Assembly: GCA_020441665.1 (NCBI GenBank)
Contig: JAGRLT010000007.1
Location: forward strand, 1-61,731
Length of the DNA stretch: 61,731 nucleotides
Direction of reading: 5' to 3'
From: Nitratireductor sp.
GTDB lineage: Bacteria > Pseudomonadota > Alphaproteobacteria > Rhizobiales > Rhizobiaceae
Shown: in pieces, positions 53,642 to 61,731 of the stretch
How positions within the stretch are numbered: the first letter of the stretch is position 1
How the letters are laid out: each line of letters opens with the position of its first letter
Program-made: the position numbers and the translations under genes
The notes under the pieces: model-generated
Told to the model about the DNA's origin: nothing
Seen by the model: only the letters and a program-made list of their open reading frames with translations
Database searches by the model: none

Positions 53642-54856
53642 ATGAAGCTGATCGAGCGCTACATTTTCCGCAAGGCGGCGATTGCCACGCTGGCGATCCT
53701 GTTGTCGCTCGCCGGTGTGGTGTGGATCGTACAGGCGCTCGGCCGGCTCGATGTCATCACCACCAAGGGCCAGTCGCTGCAGGCCTATTTCATGCTGACA
53801 ACGCTGGTGATCCCGATGCTGTTCCTGGCGGTCATTCCCGTGGCGCTGCTGCTCGGCACGGTTTCGACCGTCTCCAACCTCAACAACAATTCCGAGCTCG
53901 TCGTCATCAATGCGAGCGGCGCGTCGAACCGCATCGTGCTGAAGCCGTTTCTGGTGCTGGCGCTGATCCTGTCGCTGTTTACCGGCTTTGTCGGCCATTT
54001 CGTCATCGCCTGGTCGCTGACGTCGCTCAAGTCCTACAAGCGCGACATGGCGGCCGACCTGGTTTCGGTGATCGTCAAGGAAGGCGAATTCAACCAGGTC
54101 GAGAAGGGGCTGACCTTCCACATCGCGCGCCGGCTGCCCGATGGCAGGCTGGGCGGCATTCTGATCGCCGACGACCGGACGCCGGAAAAGCGCCAGACCT
54201 TTCTGGCGCGCGAGGGCGTTCTGGTGCGCACCGACGACGAGGCGGTGCTCTATCTGCGCGACGGCGAGATCCTGCAACAGGACATGACGGACAATTCCTC
54301 CTCCGTCATCCGCTATGACAGCTATGCCTTCGATCTCGATTCGCTTGCCGCCAAGGACGATGCGGGCGATTTCAAGCGGCGGCCGAAGGAGCGCACGACG
54401 CCGGAACTCCTGTTCCCCGACCCCAACGATTCGTTTCTGAAACGCCAGCCAGAACTCTATACGTCCGAAATCCATCAGCGGTTTTCCGAAATGCTGTGGC
54501 CGTTCGCCTATGTGATGGTGATCCTGGCCTTTTGCGGCCAGGCGCGCTCCAGCCGCCAGGGCTACGGCTCGGCGATCGGCGGCGGGCTGGTGCTGCTGCT
54601 GGTGCTGCGCGGGCTTGCCTTCTCGGCGGCAAGCGGGATCAAGGCCAACGAGACGATGGCCGTGTTCCTCTATGTCATTCCGCTCGCGGCGATCCTCTAT
54701 TCCGGTTACTACCTCTATCAGAACCGCACGGTGGGCATTCCGCGCCGGCTACAGCCCCATGTCGAGCGGGCCTCGCTCGCCACGGAGGCGTGGATGCGCC
54801 AGCAGCACCAGCGCTATCTCGACTGGCGGCGGCGGACGTCGGAGGCGGCGGCATGA
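53642..54856 (+). CDS. lptF: LPS export system permease LptF
   Basis: 404-residue inner-membrane permease of the LptB2FG lipopolysaccharide exporter. Three helices at the N-terminus start with MKLIERYIFRKAAIATLAIL. The periplasmic beta-jellyroll domain covers about 130-290 (VIVKEGEFNQVEKGLTFHIA, ILIADDRTPEKRQTFLAREG) and three C-terminal helices follow (LWPFAYVMVILAFCGQAR; IPLAAILYSGYYLYQ). The ATG at 53642 is preceded by a G/A-rich site and is the standard start. The stop overlaps lptG by 4 nt. First gene of a six-gene operon. Confidence 0.93.
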   Translation: MKLIERYIFRKAAIATLAILLSLAGVVWIVQALGRLDVITTKGQSLQAYFMLTTLVIPMLFLAVIPVALLLGTVSTVSNLNNNSELVVINASGASNRIVLKPFLVLALILSLFTGFVGHFVIAWSLTSLKSYKRDMAADLVSVIVKEGEFNQVEKGLTFHIARRLPDGRLGGILIADDRTPEKRQTFLAREGVLVRTDDEAVLYLRDGEILQQDMTDNSSSVIRYDSYAFDLDSLAAKDDAGDFKRRPKERTTPELLFPDPNDSFLKRQPELYTSEIHQRFSEMLWPFAYVMVILAFCGQARSSRQGYGSAIGGGLVLLLVLRGLAFSAASGIKANETMAVFLYVIPLAAILYSGYYLYQNRTVGIPRRLQPHVERASLATEAWMRQQHQRYLDWRRRTSEAAA

Positions 54857-55947
54857 TCGGACCGACGCTGTTTCGCTACATCGCCTGGCGCTTCACCAAA
54901 TCGCTGATCGCGATGATGCTGCTGCTGCTGTTTCTCATCGTGACGGTCGATTTCATCGAGGGCCTGCGCAAGCTCAACGACGAGATCGACGTCAGCGTGG
55001 CGCAGGTCTATCTGATTTCGCTCTATACGGCGCCGTTCTTCATCGACAAGGCGTTTCCCTTCGCCTGCCTGTTCGCGACGATGATGACCCTGTTCCAGTT
55101 GAACAGCAAAATGGAACTGGTGGTGGCGCGCGCCTCCGGCGTTTCGGTCTGGCAGTTCCTGCTGCCGATCAGCGCGGCGGCGGCGGTGATCGGCATCCTG
55201 GCGGCGACGGTCTACAATCCGGCGGCGGTCAGCTTCTACCAGACCAGCCTCGACATGAAGGCGGAACTGTTCGGCATCCGCAGCGATACCAACGCCAAGA
55301 CGGTCTCCGGCTTCTGGCTGCGCCAGGACGACGGCGAGGGCCGGTCGACCATCATCAATGCCAAGGTGGCGCGCGACGGCGGCAAGCTGCTCGACGGGGT
55401 CAGGATGATCCGGTTCGACGAAAAGGGCCTGGTCAGCCAGCGCATCGACGCCCGCCAGGCGGTGCATCACGGCGACCGCTGGGTGCTGGCCGAGGCAACC
55501 GTGTCCGATTCCACCCAGTCCCTTGCCAAAAAAGCTTCCCTGGAGGTGCCGACCAACCTGTCGGCCGAATACCTGTTGGGGGTCAGCGGCGATGCCGATT
55601 CCACCGGCTTCTGGAACCTGCGCCACACGGCCGAGCGCATCCGTCTGTCAGGTCTTAACCATCTTCCCTATCTGGTTCAATTCCATAGCCTTTTGGCGCT
55701 TCCCCTGTTCCTGTTCGCAATGGTACTGATCGCGGCGAGCGCCTCGCTTCGTTTCGTACGGTTCGGACAGGCGGGAAGGCTCATTTTGGGTGGCATTTTG
55801 GGCGGGTTCGTGCTTTATGCTTCGACCAGACTGGTGAGTTCATTGGGGAATAACGGAATCGTGCCGCCGCCCATGGCAGCATGGTCTCCGTCGTTAGTAG
55901 CAGTTTTGTTCGGAATGAGCATACTTCTGTATCAGGAGGACGGCTGA
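54853..55947 (+). CDS. lptG: LPS export system permease LptG
   Basis: 364-residue partner of LptF in the LPS transporter. The same plan is seen: N-terminal helices (LFRYIAWRFTKSLIAMMLLL, FPFACLFATMMTLFQLNSKM), the jellyroll domain at about 135-265 (GIRSDTNAKTVSGFWLRQDD), and C-terminal helices with PYLVQFHSLLALPLFLFAMV and GFVLYASTRLVSSLGNNGI, the latter being the usual LptG signature. It is linked to lptF by ATGA and to lptD by TGATG, so all three are translationally coupled. Confidence 0.93.
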   Translation: MIGPTLFRYIAWRFTKSLIAMMLLLLFLIVTVDFIEGLRKLNDEIDVSVAQVYLISLYTAPFFIDKAFPFACLFATMMTLFQLNSKMELVVARASGVSVWQFLLPISAAAAVIGILAATVYNPAAVSFYQTSLDMKAELFGIRSDTNAKTVSGFWLRQDDGEGRSTIINAKVARDGGKLLDGVRMIRFDEKGLVSQRIDARQAVHHGDRWVLAEATVSDSTQSLAKKASLEVPTNLSAEYLLGVSGDADSTGFWNLRHTAERIRLSGLNHLPYLVQFHSLLALPLFLFAMVLIAASASLRFVRFGQAGRLILGGILGGFVLYASTRLVSSLGNNGIVPPPMAAWSPSLVAVLFGMSILLYQEDG

Positions 55948-58397
55948 TGGCCGGCCTGCGATACCTATGCGCCGATGGCGCGCGCGACGGGCTGAAGCCG
56001 GCAGGGCCGGCGGCGTTGGCGCGCGCGCCGTTCAAACTGGCCGCACTGACCGTGGCGGTGGTCCTGTCGCTCGGCATCGGCACGGCGCTGCCCCTGCCCG
56101 CCCATGCCCAGCTTTCGGGCGAGGACCTGTTCGGCTCCAGCCAGAACCAGTCCAACGCGCAAATGCTGCTCGAAGCCGATGAACTGATCTACGATCAGGT
56201 CAATTCCAGCGTCGTTGCCTCGGGCAATGTGCAGATCGCCTATGACGGCTACACGCTGGTTGCCCAGCGGGTTACCTACAACCGCGCCAGCGGGCGGGTG
56301 ATCGCCAATGGCGGGGTCGAGATCGTCGAGCCCAATGGCAACCGCATCTTTGCCGAAGAGATCGATATCACCGACGATTTCCGCAACGGCTTCGTCGACG
56401 CGTTGCGGGTGGAAACACCGGACAATACGCATTTCGCCGCCGAGAGCGCCGAACGGCGCGACGGCTCGATCGCGGTGTTCAACAATGGCGTCTACACCGC
56501 CTGCGAACCCTGCCGGGACAATCCCTCCAAGCCGCCGCTGTGGCAGATCCGCGCCGACCGGGTGATCATCAACAGCGAGGCGAAGACGGTCTCCTACGAG
56601 AAGGCGAGCTTCGAGTTCTTCGGCCATCCGATCGCCTATCTGCCCTATTTTTCCCATGCCGATCCGTCGATCAAGCGCAAGTCGGGCTTCATTCCTCTCC
56701 GGCCGCGCATATCGGAGGAACTCGGCTTCAGCGCCGGAGCCGCCTATTTCTGGGCGCTGGCGCCCCATTACGACCTGACGCTTTCGGGCCGCTACTATTC
56801 GCGCCAAGGCTTTCTCGGCGAGGCGGAGTGGCGCCACCGCACCTATAACGGCGAATACAATTTCCGCATTGCCGGCATCGACCAGCAGCGGCAGGTCGCC
56901 TTCGACAGCGGCGAGATCGACCGCTCGGTCGAAGAGCGCGGCGCGATCATGTCGACCGGCCGGTTCGATCTCAATTCGCGCTGGGCGTTCGGCTGGAACG
57001 TGCTGGCGCAGAGCGACGGCAATTTTGCCCGGACCTATGATCTCGAAGGCTATTCCGACCGCGAGATCACCAACCAGGTCTATCTGACCGGTCTCAACGA
57101 CAAGAACTATTTCGACCTGAGGGCGCAGAAATTCCTGATCCAGGACGATTCCAAGGATCAAATGAAAGGCGCCCTGTTCACCAGCATGGACGACAAACTC
57201 CAGGAGCAGCAGGCTCGCGTGCTGCCATCGTTTGACTACAATCTGGTTTCCGACGATCCGGTTGCCGGCGGCCAGGTCTCGCTCGATGTCAACGTGACCA
57301 GCGTCGACCGCGACAAGATCGACATTGTCAACTATGCGGCGGGACCCGGCATCACGACCAGCAAGGAACGGTTTCACGGCATTGAGGGCCGCTATACCCG
57401 CGCCAGCACGGAGGCGGAGTGGAAGGCTTCGTCGATCGTCAACGGCGCTCTGGTGACGACCGCGCTCAGCGCGCGCGGCGACGGCATGTGGCTCGACACC
57501 AACAAGCTCAACACCGAATACAATCCGCTGACCAGCAACGACCAGATCTGGCGCGGCATGCCGGCGGCGACGCTGGAAATCCGCTATCCGCTGGTCGCCA
57601 ATGACGGCATGGTTTCGCACCTGTTCGAGCCGATCGCCCAGGTGATCGTGCGGCCCGACGAAACCCATATCGGCGCGTTTCCCAACGAGGACGCCCAGAG
57701 CATGGTGTTCGACACGTCGAACCTGTTCGAGCGCGACAAGTTCTCGGGCTTCGACCGGGTCGAGGGCGGAACGCGGGCCAATGTCGGCTTCCGCTATGCG
57801 ATGGCGTTTACGGGCGGCGCCAGCATCAATTTCATGGCCGGGCAGTCCTATCATCTCGCCGGCCAGAACTCGTTTGCCAAGCGCGATCTGGTCAATGCGG
57901 GTCTTGAATCCGGTCTTGAAACCGACAAGTCCGACTATGTCGCATCGGTCGACCTCAATACCGGCGCCGGCATCACCGTTGGCCTTGACGGACGGTTTGA
58001 CGAAAAGAGCCTGAACATGCGGCGCGGGGAAGCCAATCTGCGCTATGTCGACCCGGTCTTCGCCGGTTCAGCCTCCTATATCTTCATCGCGTCGCAACCC
58101 AATTACGGGCTGGACGAGGATCGCCACGAGATTCGCGGCTCGGGCAGCGTCAAGGTTTCCGAGTATGTCCGGCTGTTCGGCAGCGCGGCCTTCGATATCC
58201 AGAATTCCAGCCTGTTCTCGCACAGCTATGGCGTGGCCTATGACGATAGCTGCTTCTCGCTTTCGGCGACCTACAGCGAATCCGACAACCGCTATGACGG
58301 CGAAACCGTCGAGCGTTCTGTCATGTTCCGCCTCGGCCTGAGGACGATCGGCGAGACCGAATACAAGCGGGTTCTGGAAGACAATACAACCAACTGA
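55947..58397 (+). CDS. lptD: LPS-assembly outer-membrane protein LptD
   Basis: 816-residue LptD, which inserts LPS into the outer leaflet with LptE. The N-terminus has a stretched signal region (hydrophobic core about 34-52, cleavage near AHA-QLS). The LptA-like beta-jellyroll follows (LLEADELIYDQVNSSVVASG to GGVEIVEPNGNRIFAEEI, about 70-140), and then the large barrel with PYFSHADPSIKRKSGFIPLR, YYSRQGFLGEAEWRHRTYNG and SRWAFGWNVLAQSDGNFART. Two Cys in YTACEPCRDN (about 188-194) fit the conserved alphaproteobacterial pair. An AGGAGG precedes the ATG. Confidence 0.95.
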   Translation: MAGLRYLCADGARDGLKPAGPAALARAPFKLAALTVAVVLSLGIGTALPLPAHAQLSGEDLFGSSQNQSNAQMLLEADELIYDQVNSSVVASGNVQIAYDGYTLVAQRVTYNRASGRVIANGGVEIVEPNGNRIFAEEIDITDDFRNGFVDALRVETPDNTHFAAESAERRDGSIAVFNNGVYTACEPCRDNPSKPPLWQIRADRVIINSEAKTVSYEKASFEFFGHPIAYLPYFSHADPSIKRKSGFIPLRPRISEELGFSAGAAYFWALAPHYDLTLSGRYYSRQGFLGEAEWRHRTYNGEYNFRIAGIDQQRQVAFDSGEIDRSVEERGAIMSTGRFDLNSRWAFGWNVLAQSDGNFARTYDLEGYSDREITNQVYLTGLNDKNYFDLRAQKFLIQDDSKDQMKGALFTSMDDKLQEQQARVLPSFDYNLVSDDPVAGGQVSLDVNVTSVDRDKIDIVNYAAGPGITTSKERFHGIEGRYTRASTEAEWKASSIVNGALVTTALSARGDGMWLDTNKLNTEYNPLTSNDQIWRGMPAATLEIRYPLVANDGMVSHLFEPIAQVIVRPDETHIGAFPNEDAQSMVFDTSNLFERDKFSGFDRVEGGTRANVGFRYAMAFTGGASINFMAGQSYHLAGQNSFAKRDLVNAGLESGLETDKSDYVASVDLNTGAGITVGLDGRFDEKSLNMRRGEANLRYVDPVFAGSASYIFIASQPNYGLDEDRHEIRGSGSVKVSEYVRLFGSAAFDIQNSSLFSHSYGVAYDDSCFSLSATYSESDNRYDGETVERSVMFRLGLRTIGETEYKRVLEDNTTN

Positions 58398-58521
58398 CCG
58401 TGCCGACCGCTTGATCGAGACGGATGGCCCTGTCGGTTGGCGAAAACAAAGTTTTGCCGCATCGGCGGCGGATAGAGCCCTCGAAAGCTGTAGTGGCAGG
58501 TTTCCCGGAGTTGACCAGGCG

Positions 58522-59658
58522 ATGAGAATGACGCGGTTGAAAACCATGGCGATGGCCGGAAGGGCGCCGATGCCCCTTTCATCGGCGCTGCCGGTTTTTG
58601 TTCTGCTGCTGGCGCTTCTTCTTTCCGCCTGCAGCACCGCATCCGATGCGATTTCAAGCGCCAAGGAGGATGCTTCGAAGGGGACGGCGCCCCCGGCCGC
58701 TACCACCGAAAACGGCGAGGCGGCGGCCGGTGGCGAGCAGCTTGCCGAGGCCCCGGCCGAGCCGAAGATCACCCATCGCGATGCGACGGTCACCCAGAAG
58801 GGCACCAATATCCGCGCCATCGTCAACGGCCAGCCGATCACCAATTACGATATTCAGCGCCGGGCAGCGTTTTTGAACCTGCGCCGCGTCGGCGGCAACC
58901 GCACGGAAAAGGCGCTTGAGGAACTGGTCGATCAGGCAATCAAGATGCAGGAGGCCAAGCGGCGCGGCACCAATCCGAGCAGCAAGGAAGTGGACGAGGC
59001 ATTCGGCAATTTCGCCAAGTCCAACAAGATGTCCAACAGCCAGATGAGCCAGGTTCTGGGCCAGGCAGGCGTCGGCGCCGAGCACTTCAAGGAATTCATT
59101 CGCGGCCAGATGGGCTGGCAGCGGGCCGTCGGCATCAAGCTGCGCTCCGAAGCGAAGGGCAAGACGACCCAGGAAACCATGTTCGAGATCCGCAAGTCGG
59201 GCGGGCACAAGCCGGAGACAACGGAGTATCTGCTCGAACAGACGATCTTCGTCATTCCCGCAAACCGCTCCGGCGACAAGGCCTATCAGGCGCAGAGACG
59301 CAAGGATGCGGAAGCCTTCCGGGCCCAGTTTTCCGCCTGCGGCGAGACCGTCAAGCAGGCTGCCGGCATGCGCGACGTGACGGTGCGCCAATTGCCGCGC
59401 ATTCTGGAGCCGCAATTGCCGCCCGACTGGAACGATGAGCTCATCAGCCTTTCGCAAGGCGCGGTGACGAAGACCAAGACGACCGACAAGGGCGTCGAGT
59501 TTCTGGCGATCTGTTCGAAGAAAACCGTTTCCGACGACAATGCCGCCGTCATTGTCAGCCAGTCGAAACAGTTCGAGGACCTCAACGAGGCCGGGGACAA
59601 GATTTCACAGGAATATCTTGCCGAGCTGAAATCCAAGGCGCAGATCGTCTATCGATGA
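58522..59658 (+). CDS. surA: SurA-like periplasmic chaperone, predicted lipoprotein
   Basis: 378-residue SurA-type protein in the usual slot between lptD and pdxA. The chaperone core is clear: IRAIVNGQPITNYDIQRRAA (about 96-115) and EKALEELVDQAIKMQEAKRR, with a later PPIase-like part (TEYLLEQTIFVIPANRSGD near 230) that lacks a plain parvulin signature. The start region is atypical: MRMTRLKTMAMAGRAPMPLS leads to a hydrophobic stretch and the lipobox LLSAC-STAS, so the protein should be lipid-anchored, then a Pro/Ala/Glu-rich linker. The frame is open to 58411, but ATG 58522 opens the signal. Confidence 0.85.
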   Translation: MRMTRLKTMAMAGRAPMPLSSALPVFVLLLALLLSACSTASDAISSAKEDASKGTAPPAATTENGEAAAGGEQLAEAPAEPKITHRDATVTQKGTNIRAIVNGQPITNYDIQRRAAFLNLRRVGGNRTEKALEELVDQAIKMQEAKRRGTNPSSKEVDEAFGNFAKSNKMSNSQMSQVLGQAGVGAEHFKEFIRGQMGWQRAVGIKLRSEAKGKTTQETMFEIRKSGGHKPETTEYLLEQTIFVIPANRSGDKAYQAQRRKDAEAFRAQFSACGETVKQAAGMRDVTVRQLPRILEPQLPPDWNDELISLSQGAVTKTKTTDKGVEFLAICSKKTVSDDNAAVIVSQSKQFEDLNEAGDKISQEYLAELKSKAQIVYR

Positions 59659-60698
59659 CGCCGCAGGCTGCCGCCGTACCACCGCTCGCCACGCCCCTGG
59701 CCGTCACCCTGGGGGAACCGGCCGGTATCGGCCCCGAAGTCATCCTCAAGAGCTGGCTTCAGCGCAGGCAGCAGGCGCTTGCGCCGTTTTTCGTCGTTGG
59801 CGACGCAAGGATACTGGATGAGACCGCGCGACAGCTCGGCCTCGGCGTCGAAATCGGCAGAACGACGCCGGCCGAGTCCATGGGCATGTTCGCCAGCGCC
59901 CTGCCGGTGGTCGATGCCGGCGCTCCCGTATCGGGCCTGCCGGGGCAGCCGAGCGACGGCGATGGTCCGGCGATCAGCGGCTATATCCGCGAGGCGGTTT
60001 CGCTGGTGCATTCAGGCGCAGCCGGCGGCATCGTCACGGCGCCGATCAACAAATTGTCGCTTTACCGTGCCGGCTTCAAATATCCAGGCCATACCGAATT
60101 CCTGGCAGCGCTCGCGCAGGAATATTGGGGTGAGCCGGTTCTGCCGGTGATGATGCTGGCGGGGCCGGAACTGCGCACCGTGCCGGTGACGATCCACATT
60201 CCGCTGGCGCAGGTTCCCGGCCAGCTCACCACGGAACGGGTCGCCGAGACCCTGCGCATTACCCATCGCGATCTCGTCCAGCGTTTCGGGATCGCGGCGC
60301 CGCGCATCGCCGTTGCCGGCCTCAACCCCCATGCCGGCGAAGGCGGCAGCCTCGGCAGGGAAGACGATGCGATCATCGCGCCGGCGGTCCATGCGGCGCG
60401 CGAAGCGGGCATCGATGCGCGCGGGCCCCTGCCGGCCGATACGCTGTTTCACGCCCGGGCCCGCGCCGGCCATGACTGCGTCATCTGCATGTATCACGAT
60501 CAGGCGCTGATCCCGGCCAAGACGCTCGCCTTCGACGAGGCGGTCAACATCACCCTCGGCCTGCCCTTCATCCGCACCTCGCCCGACCACGGCACCGCGC
60601 TCGATATCGCCGGCGGGGGAAAGGCCGATCCGTCCAGCATGATCGCGGCGATCCGGCTGGCCGGCAGGCTGGCGGCGAACGGGGCAGCACCGGCGTGA
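59655..60698 (+). CDS. pdxA: 4-hydroxythreonine-4-phosphate dehydrogenase
   Basis: 347-residue PdxA, which oxidises 4-phosphohydroxy-L-threonine in pyridoxal phosphate synthesis. The signature pieces are present: [20 protein letters not shown] near 15-34, [17 protein letters not shown] near 125-141, the metal-binding His in YPGHTEFLA near 143, and [18 protein letters not shown] near 273-290. It also has an extended NADP-binding [17 protein letters not shown]. The ATG overlaps the surA stop by 4 nt and the stop overlaps ksgA by 4 nt. Confidence 0.96.
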   Translation: MTPQAAAVPPLATPLAVTLGEPAGIGPEVILKSWLQRRQQALAPFFVVGDARILDETARQLGLGVEIGRTTPAESMGMFASALPVVDAGAPVSGLPGQPSDGDGPAISGYIREAVSLVHSGAAGGIVTAPINKLSLYRAGFKYPGHTEFLAALAQEYWGEPVLPVMMLAGPELRTVPVTIHIPLAQVPGQLTTERVAETLRITHRDLVQRFGIAAPRIAVAGLNPHAGEGGSLGREDDAIIAPAVHAAREAGIDARGPLPADTLFHARARAGHDCVICMYHDQALIPAKTLAFDEAVNITLGLPFIRTSPDHGTALDIAGGGKADPSSMIAAIRLAGRLAANGAAPA

Positions 60699-61525
60699 GC
60701 GGCCAGATCGACGACCTGCCGCCGCTGCGCGACGTCATCGCGCGCCATGAACTAATGGCGAAAAAGGCGCTGGGCCAGAATTTCCTGCTCGATCTCAATC
60801 TGACCTCGCGCATTGCGAGACAGGCCGGGCCGCTTGATGGCCATGACGTGGTCGAGGTTGGCCCCGGGCCCGGCGGGCTCACGCGGGCGATCCTGGCCGC
60901 CGGGGCGCGCCGCGTCATCGCGATCGAGCGCGACCGGCGCTGCCTGCCGGCGCTGGCTGAAATCGCGGCGCGCTATCCGGGCCGGCTCGAGGTGATCGAG
61001 GGGGATGCGCTGGCCACCGATGCCGCCCACCGGATCGAGCGTCCCGCCCGCATCATCGCCAACCTGCCCTACAATGTGGCGACGCCGCTGCTTGCCGGCT
61101 GGCTGCTCGCCGAACCCTGGCCGGCCTGGTTTTGCTCGATGACGCTGATGTTCCAGAAGGAGGTCGCCCAGCGCATCTGCGCGCAGCCGGGCTCGAAGGA
61201 TTACGGCCGTCTCTCGATCCTGTCGCAATGGCGCTGCGAGCCGCACATCGCCTTCGATGTCGGCCCGAAGGCCTTCACGCCGCCGCCCAAGGTAACGTCC
61301 TCGGTCGTCGTGTTGGAACCGCGCCAGGCGCCGCTTGCCTGCCGTTCCGGCGATCTGGAACGGGTGACGCAGGCGGCCTTCGGCCAGCGGCGCAAGATGC
61401 TGCGGCAATCGCTCAAGCCGCTTGGCGGCGCGCCATTGCTGGAAAAGGCCGGGATCGATCCCGAGCGCCGGGCCGAAACGCTGGACGTGGCGGAGTTCGT
61501 CGCGCTGGCGAATGCAATTCGGTGA
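60695..61525 (+). CDS. ksgA: 16S rRNA dimethyladenosine transferase (KsgA/RsmA)
   Basis: 276-residue SAM-dependent enzyme dimethylating A1518 and A1519 of 16S rRNA. The start is GTG, overlapping the pdxA stop (GTGA). [20 protein letters not shown] (about 22-41), SAM motif [20 protein letters not shown] (about 51-69), the acidic [13 protein letters not shown] and catalytic [16 protein letters not shown] (about 124-139) are all standard. The last codons (ATT CGG TGA) and the stop come from the left arm of repeat copy B, so the natural C-terminus was probably replaced by repeat sequence. Confidence 0.96.
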   Translation: MSGQIDDLPPLRDVIARHELMAKKALGQNFLLDLNLTSRIARQAGPLDGHDVVEVGPGPGGLTRAILAAGARRVIAIERDRRCLPALAEIAARYPGRLEVIEGDALATDAAHRIERPARIIANLPYNVATPLLAGWLLAEPWPAWFCSMTLMFQKEVAQRICAQPGSKDYGRLSILSQWRCEPHIAFDVGPKAFTPPPKVTSSVVVLEPRQAPLACRSGDLERVTQAAFGQRRKMLRQSLKPLGGAPLLEKAGIDPERRAETLDVAEFVALANAIR

Positions 61526-61597
61526 CAGTTTACTTAATTAATAGCGCATCGGATAGGCTCGCGCCGCACAGTTAATTAAGTAAACTGTCACCGAATT
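61516..61597. repeat. Inverted-repeat element, copy B, between ksgA and gmk
   Basis: 26-bp perfect inverted arms, 61516-61541 and 61572-61597, around a 30-nt centre. The core GGTGACAGTTTACTTAATT and its complement are identical to copy A (38759-38849). The element fills the gap between two converging genes exactly: it carries the ksgA stop in the left arm, and its last base is the first base of the gmk stop complement. It could act as a hairpin terminator for both. Confidence 0.92.
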
Positions 61598-61731
61598 CAT
61601 CGCGCGCCGATCAGTTCCTCGGCGAAGTCGTAAAGGCCGTGGCGGCGGTCCTGGCGCAGGCGCTCCGCCGTCAGGATCGCCGTAACCTCCTTGTAGGCGC
61701 GGTCGAGGTCGTCATTGATGACGACGTAGTC
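61597..61731 (-). CDS. gmk: Guanylate kinase, C-terminal end (runs off right edge)
   Basis: Only the last 44 codons are in the window. The translation DYVVINDDLDRAYKEVTAIL runs on to FAEELIGAR and matches the C-terminal lid and helix of guanylate kinase, which phosphorylates GMP to GDP. The YVVINDDLD motif is diagnostic for Rhizobiales Gmk. The gene converges on ksgA, with repeat copy B between them. The ATP-binding N-terminal part lies outside the window. Confidence 0.9.
   Translation of the reverse strand, partial: DYVVINDDLDRAYKEVTAILTAERLRQDRRHGLYDFAEELIGAR

Noticed and set aside
1..61731. CRISPR array, insertion sequence with transposase, prophage or rRNA operon
   Set aside because: No regularly spaced direct repeats, transposase motifs, phage structural genes or rRNA sequence were seen on either strand.

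Overview
The window is a GC-rich, tightly packed bacterial chromosome segment. Everything points to an alphaproteobacterium, most likely Hyphomicrobiales (Rhizobiales). The signs are the block ppx-ppk-hdaA-AI-2E transporter facing purM-purN, the run lptF-lptG-lptD-surA-pdxA-ksgA ending at gmk, a bacterial leucyl/arginyl-tRNA-protein transferase (bpt), and Omp25/31-like and DUF-type proteins usual in that order. I cannot name a genus. No prophage, CRISPR array, rRNA operon or intact transposase gene is visible.

Layout. 1-13 kb: start of aspS, an acetyltransferase/ATP-grasp ligase pair, ribonuclease D, two exported lipid-hydrolase-like proteins, an MFS carrier, an orphan exported protein, parC, a YefM/YoeB-type toxin-antitoxin pair and a mosaic palindromic repeat. 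13-19 kb: YHYH protein, a small membrane protein, GST, DMT carrier, bpt coupled to an SLC13 permease, RDD protein and a membrane-targeted MsrB. 19-28 kb: polyphosphate metabolism (ppx, ppk), hdaA, purMN and rlmJ. 28-33 kb: an AIM24-like protein followed by a three-gene operon, DUF4956 membrane protein - CotH-like exported protein with a beta-helix tail - VTC (polyphosphate polymerase-like) domain protein. 33-45 kb: outer-membrane protein, Ca/Na antiporter, FolM-like SDR, uvrC, pgsA, moaD/moaE split by a repeat, LysE, second SLC13 permease, an iodotyrosine-deiodinase-like flavoprotein, GNAT, ndk, GST and DinB.

45.3-47.2 kb is the most unusual stretch. A stable-RNA-type promoter precedes about 400 nt of strongly structured DNA holding two back-to-back tRNA-like elements. 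Both keep perfect D and T arms but have shrunken anticodon loops (4 and 6 nt) and defective acceptor stems. A soluble slipin (SPFH) gene with its own terminator follows. I read this as a non-coding tRNA-like RNA plus slipin locus, possibly related to the Y-RNA/RNA-repair theme, but no Rsr/Ro60, RtcB or RtcR gene lies in the window.

47-61.7 kb: ABC-F ATPase, a HigB/HigA-type pair, a small membrane protein, a methyltransferase coupled to holC, pepA, then the lptFGD-surA-pdxA-ksgA operon for lipopolysaccharide export, outer-membrane folding, vitamin B6 and rRNA methylation, with the end of gmk converging on it.

A family of inverted repeats with 24-26 bp arms (two good copies, one half copy, one diverged copy) sits exactly at gene ends. 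One half copy has become the N-terminal coding sequence of moaE, and another copy supplies the stop codon of ksgA.
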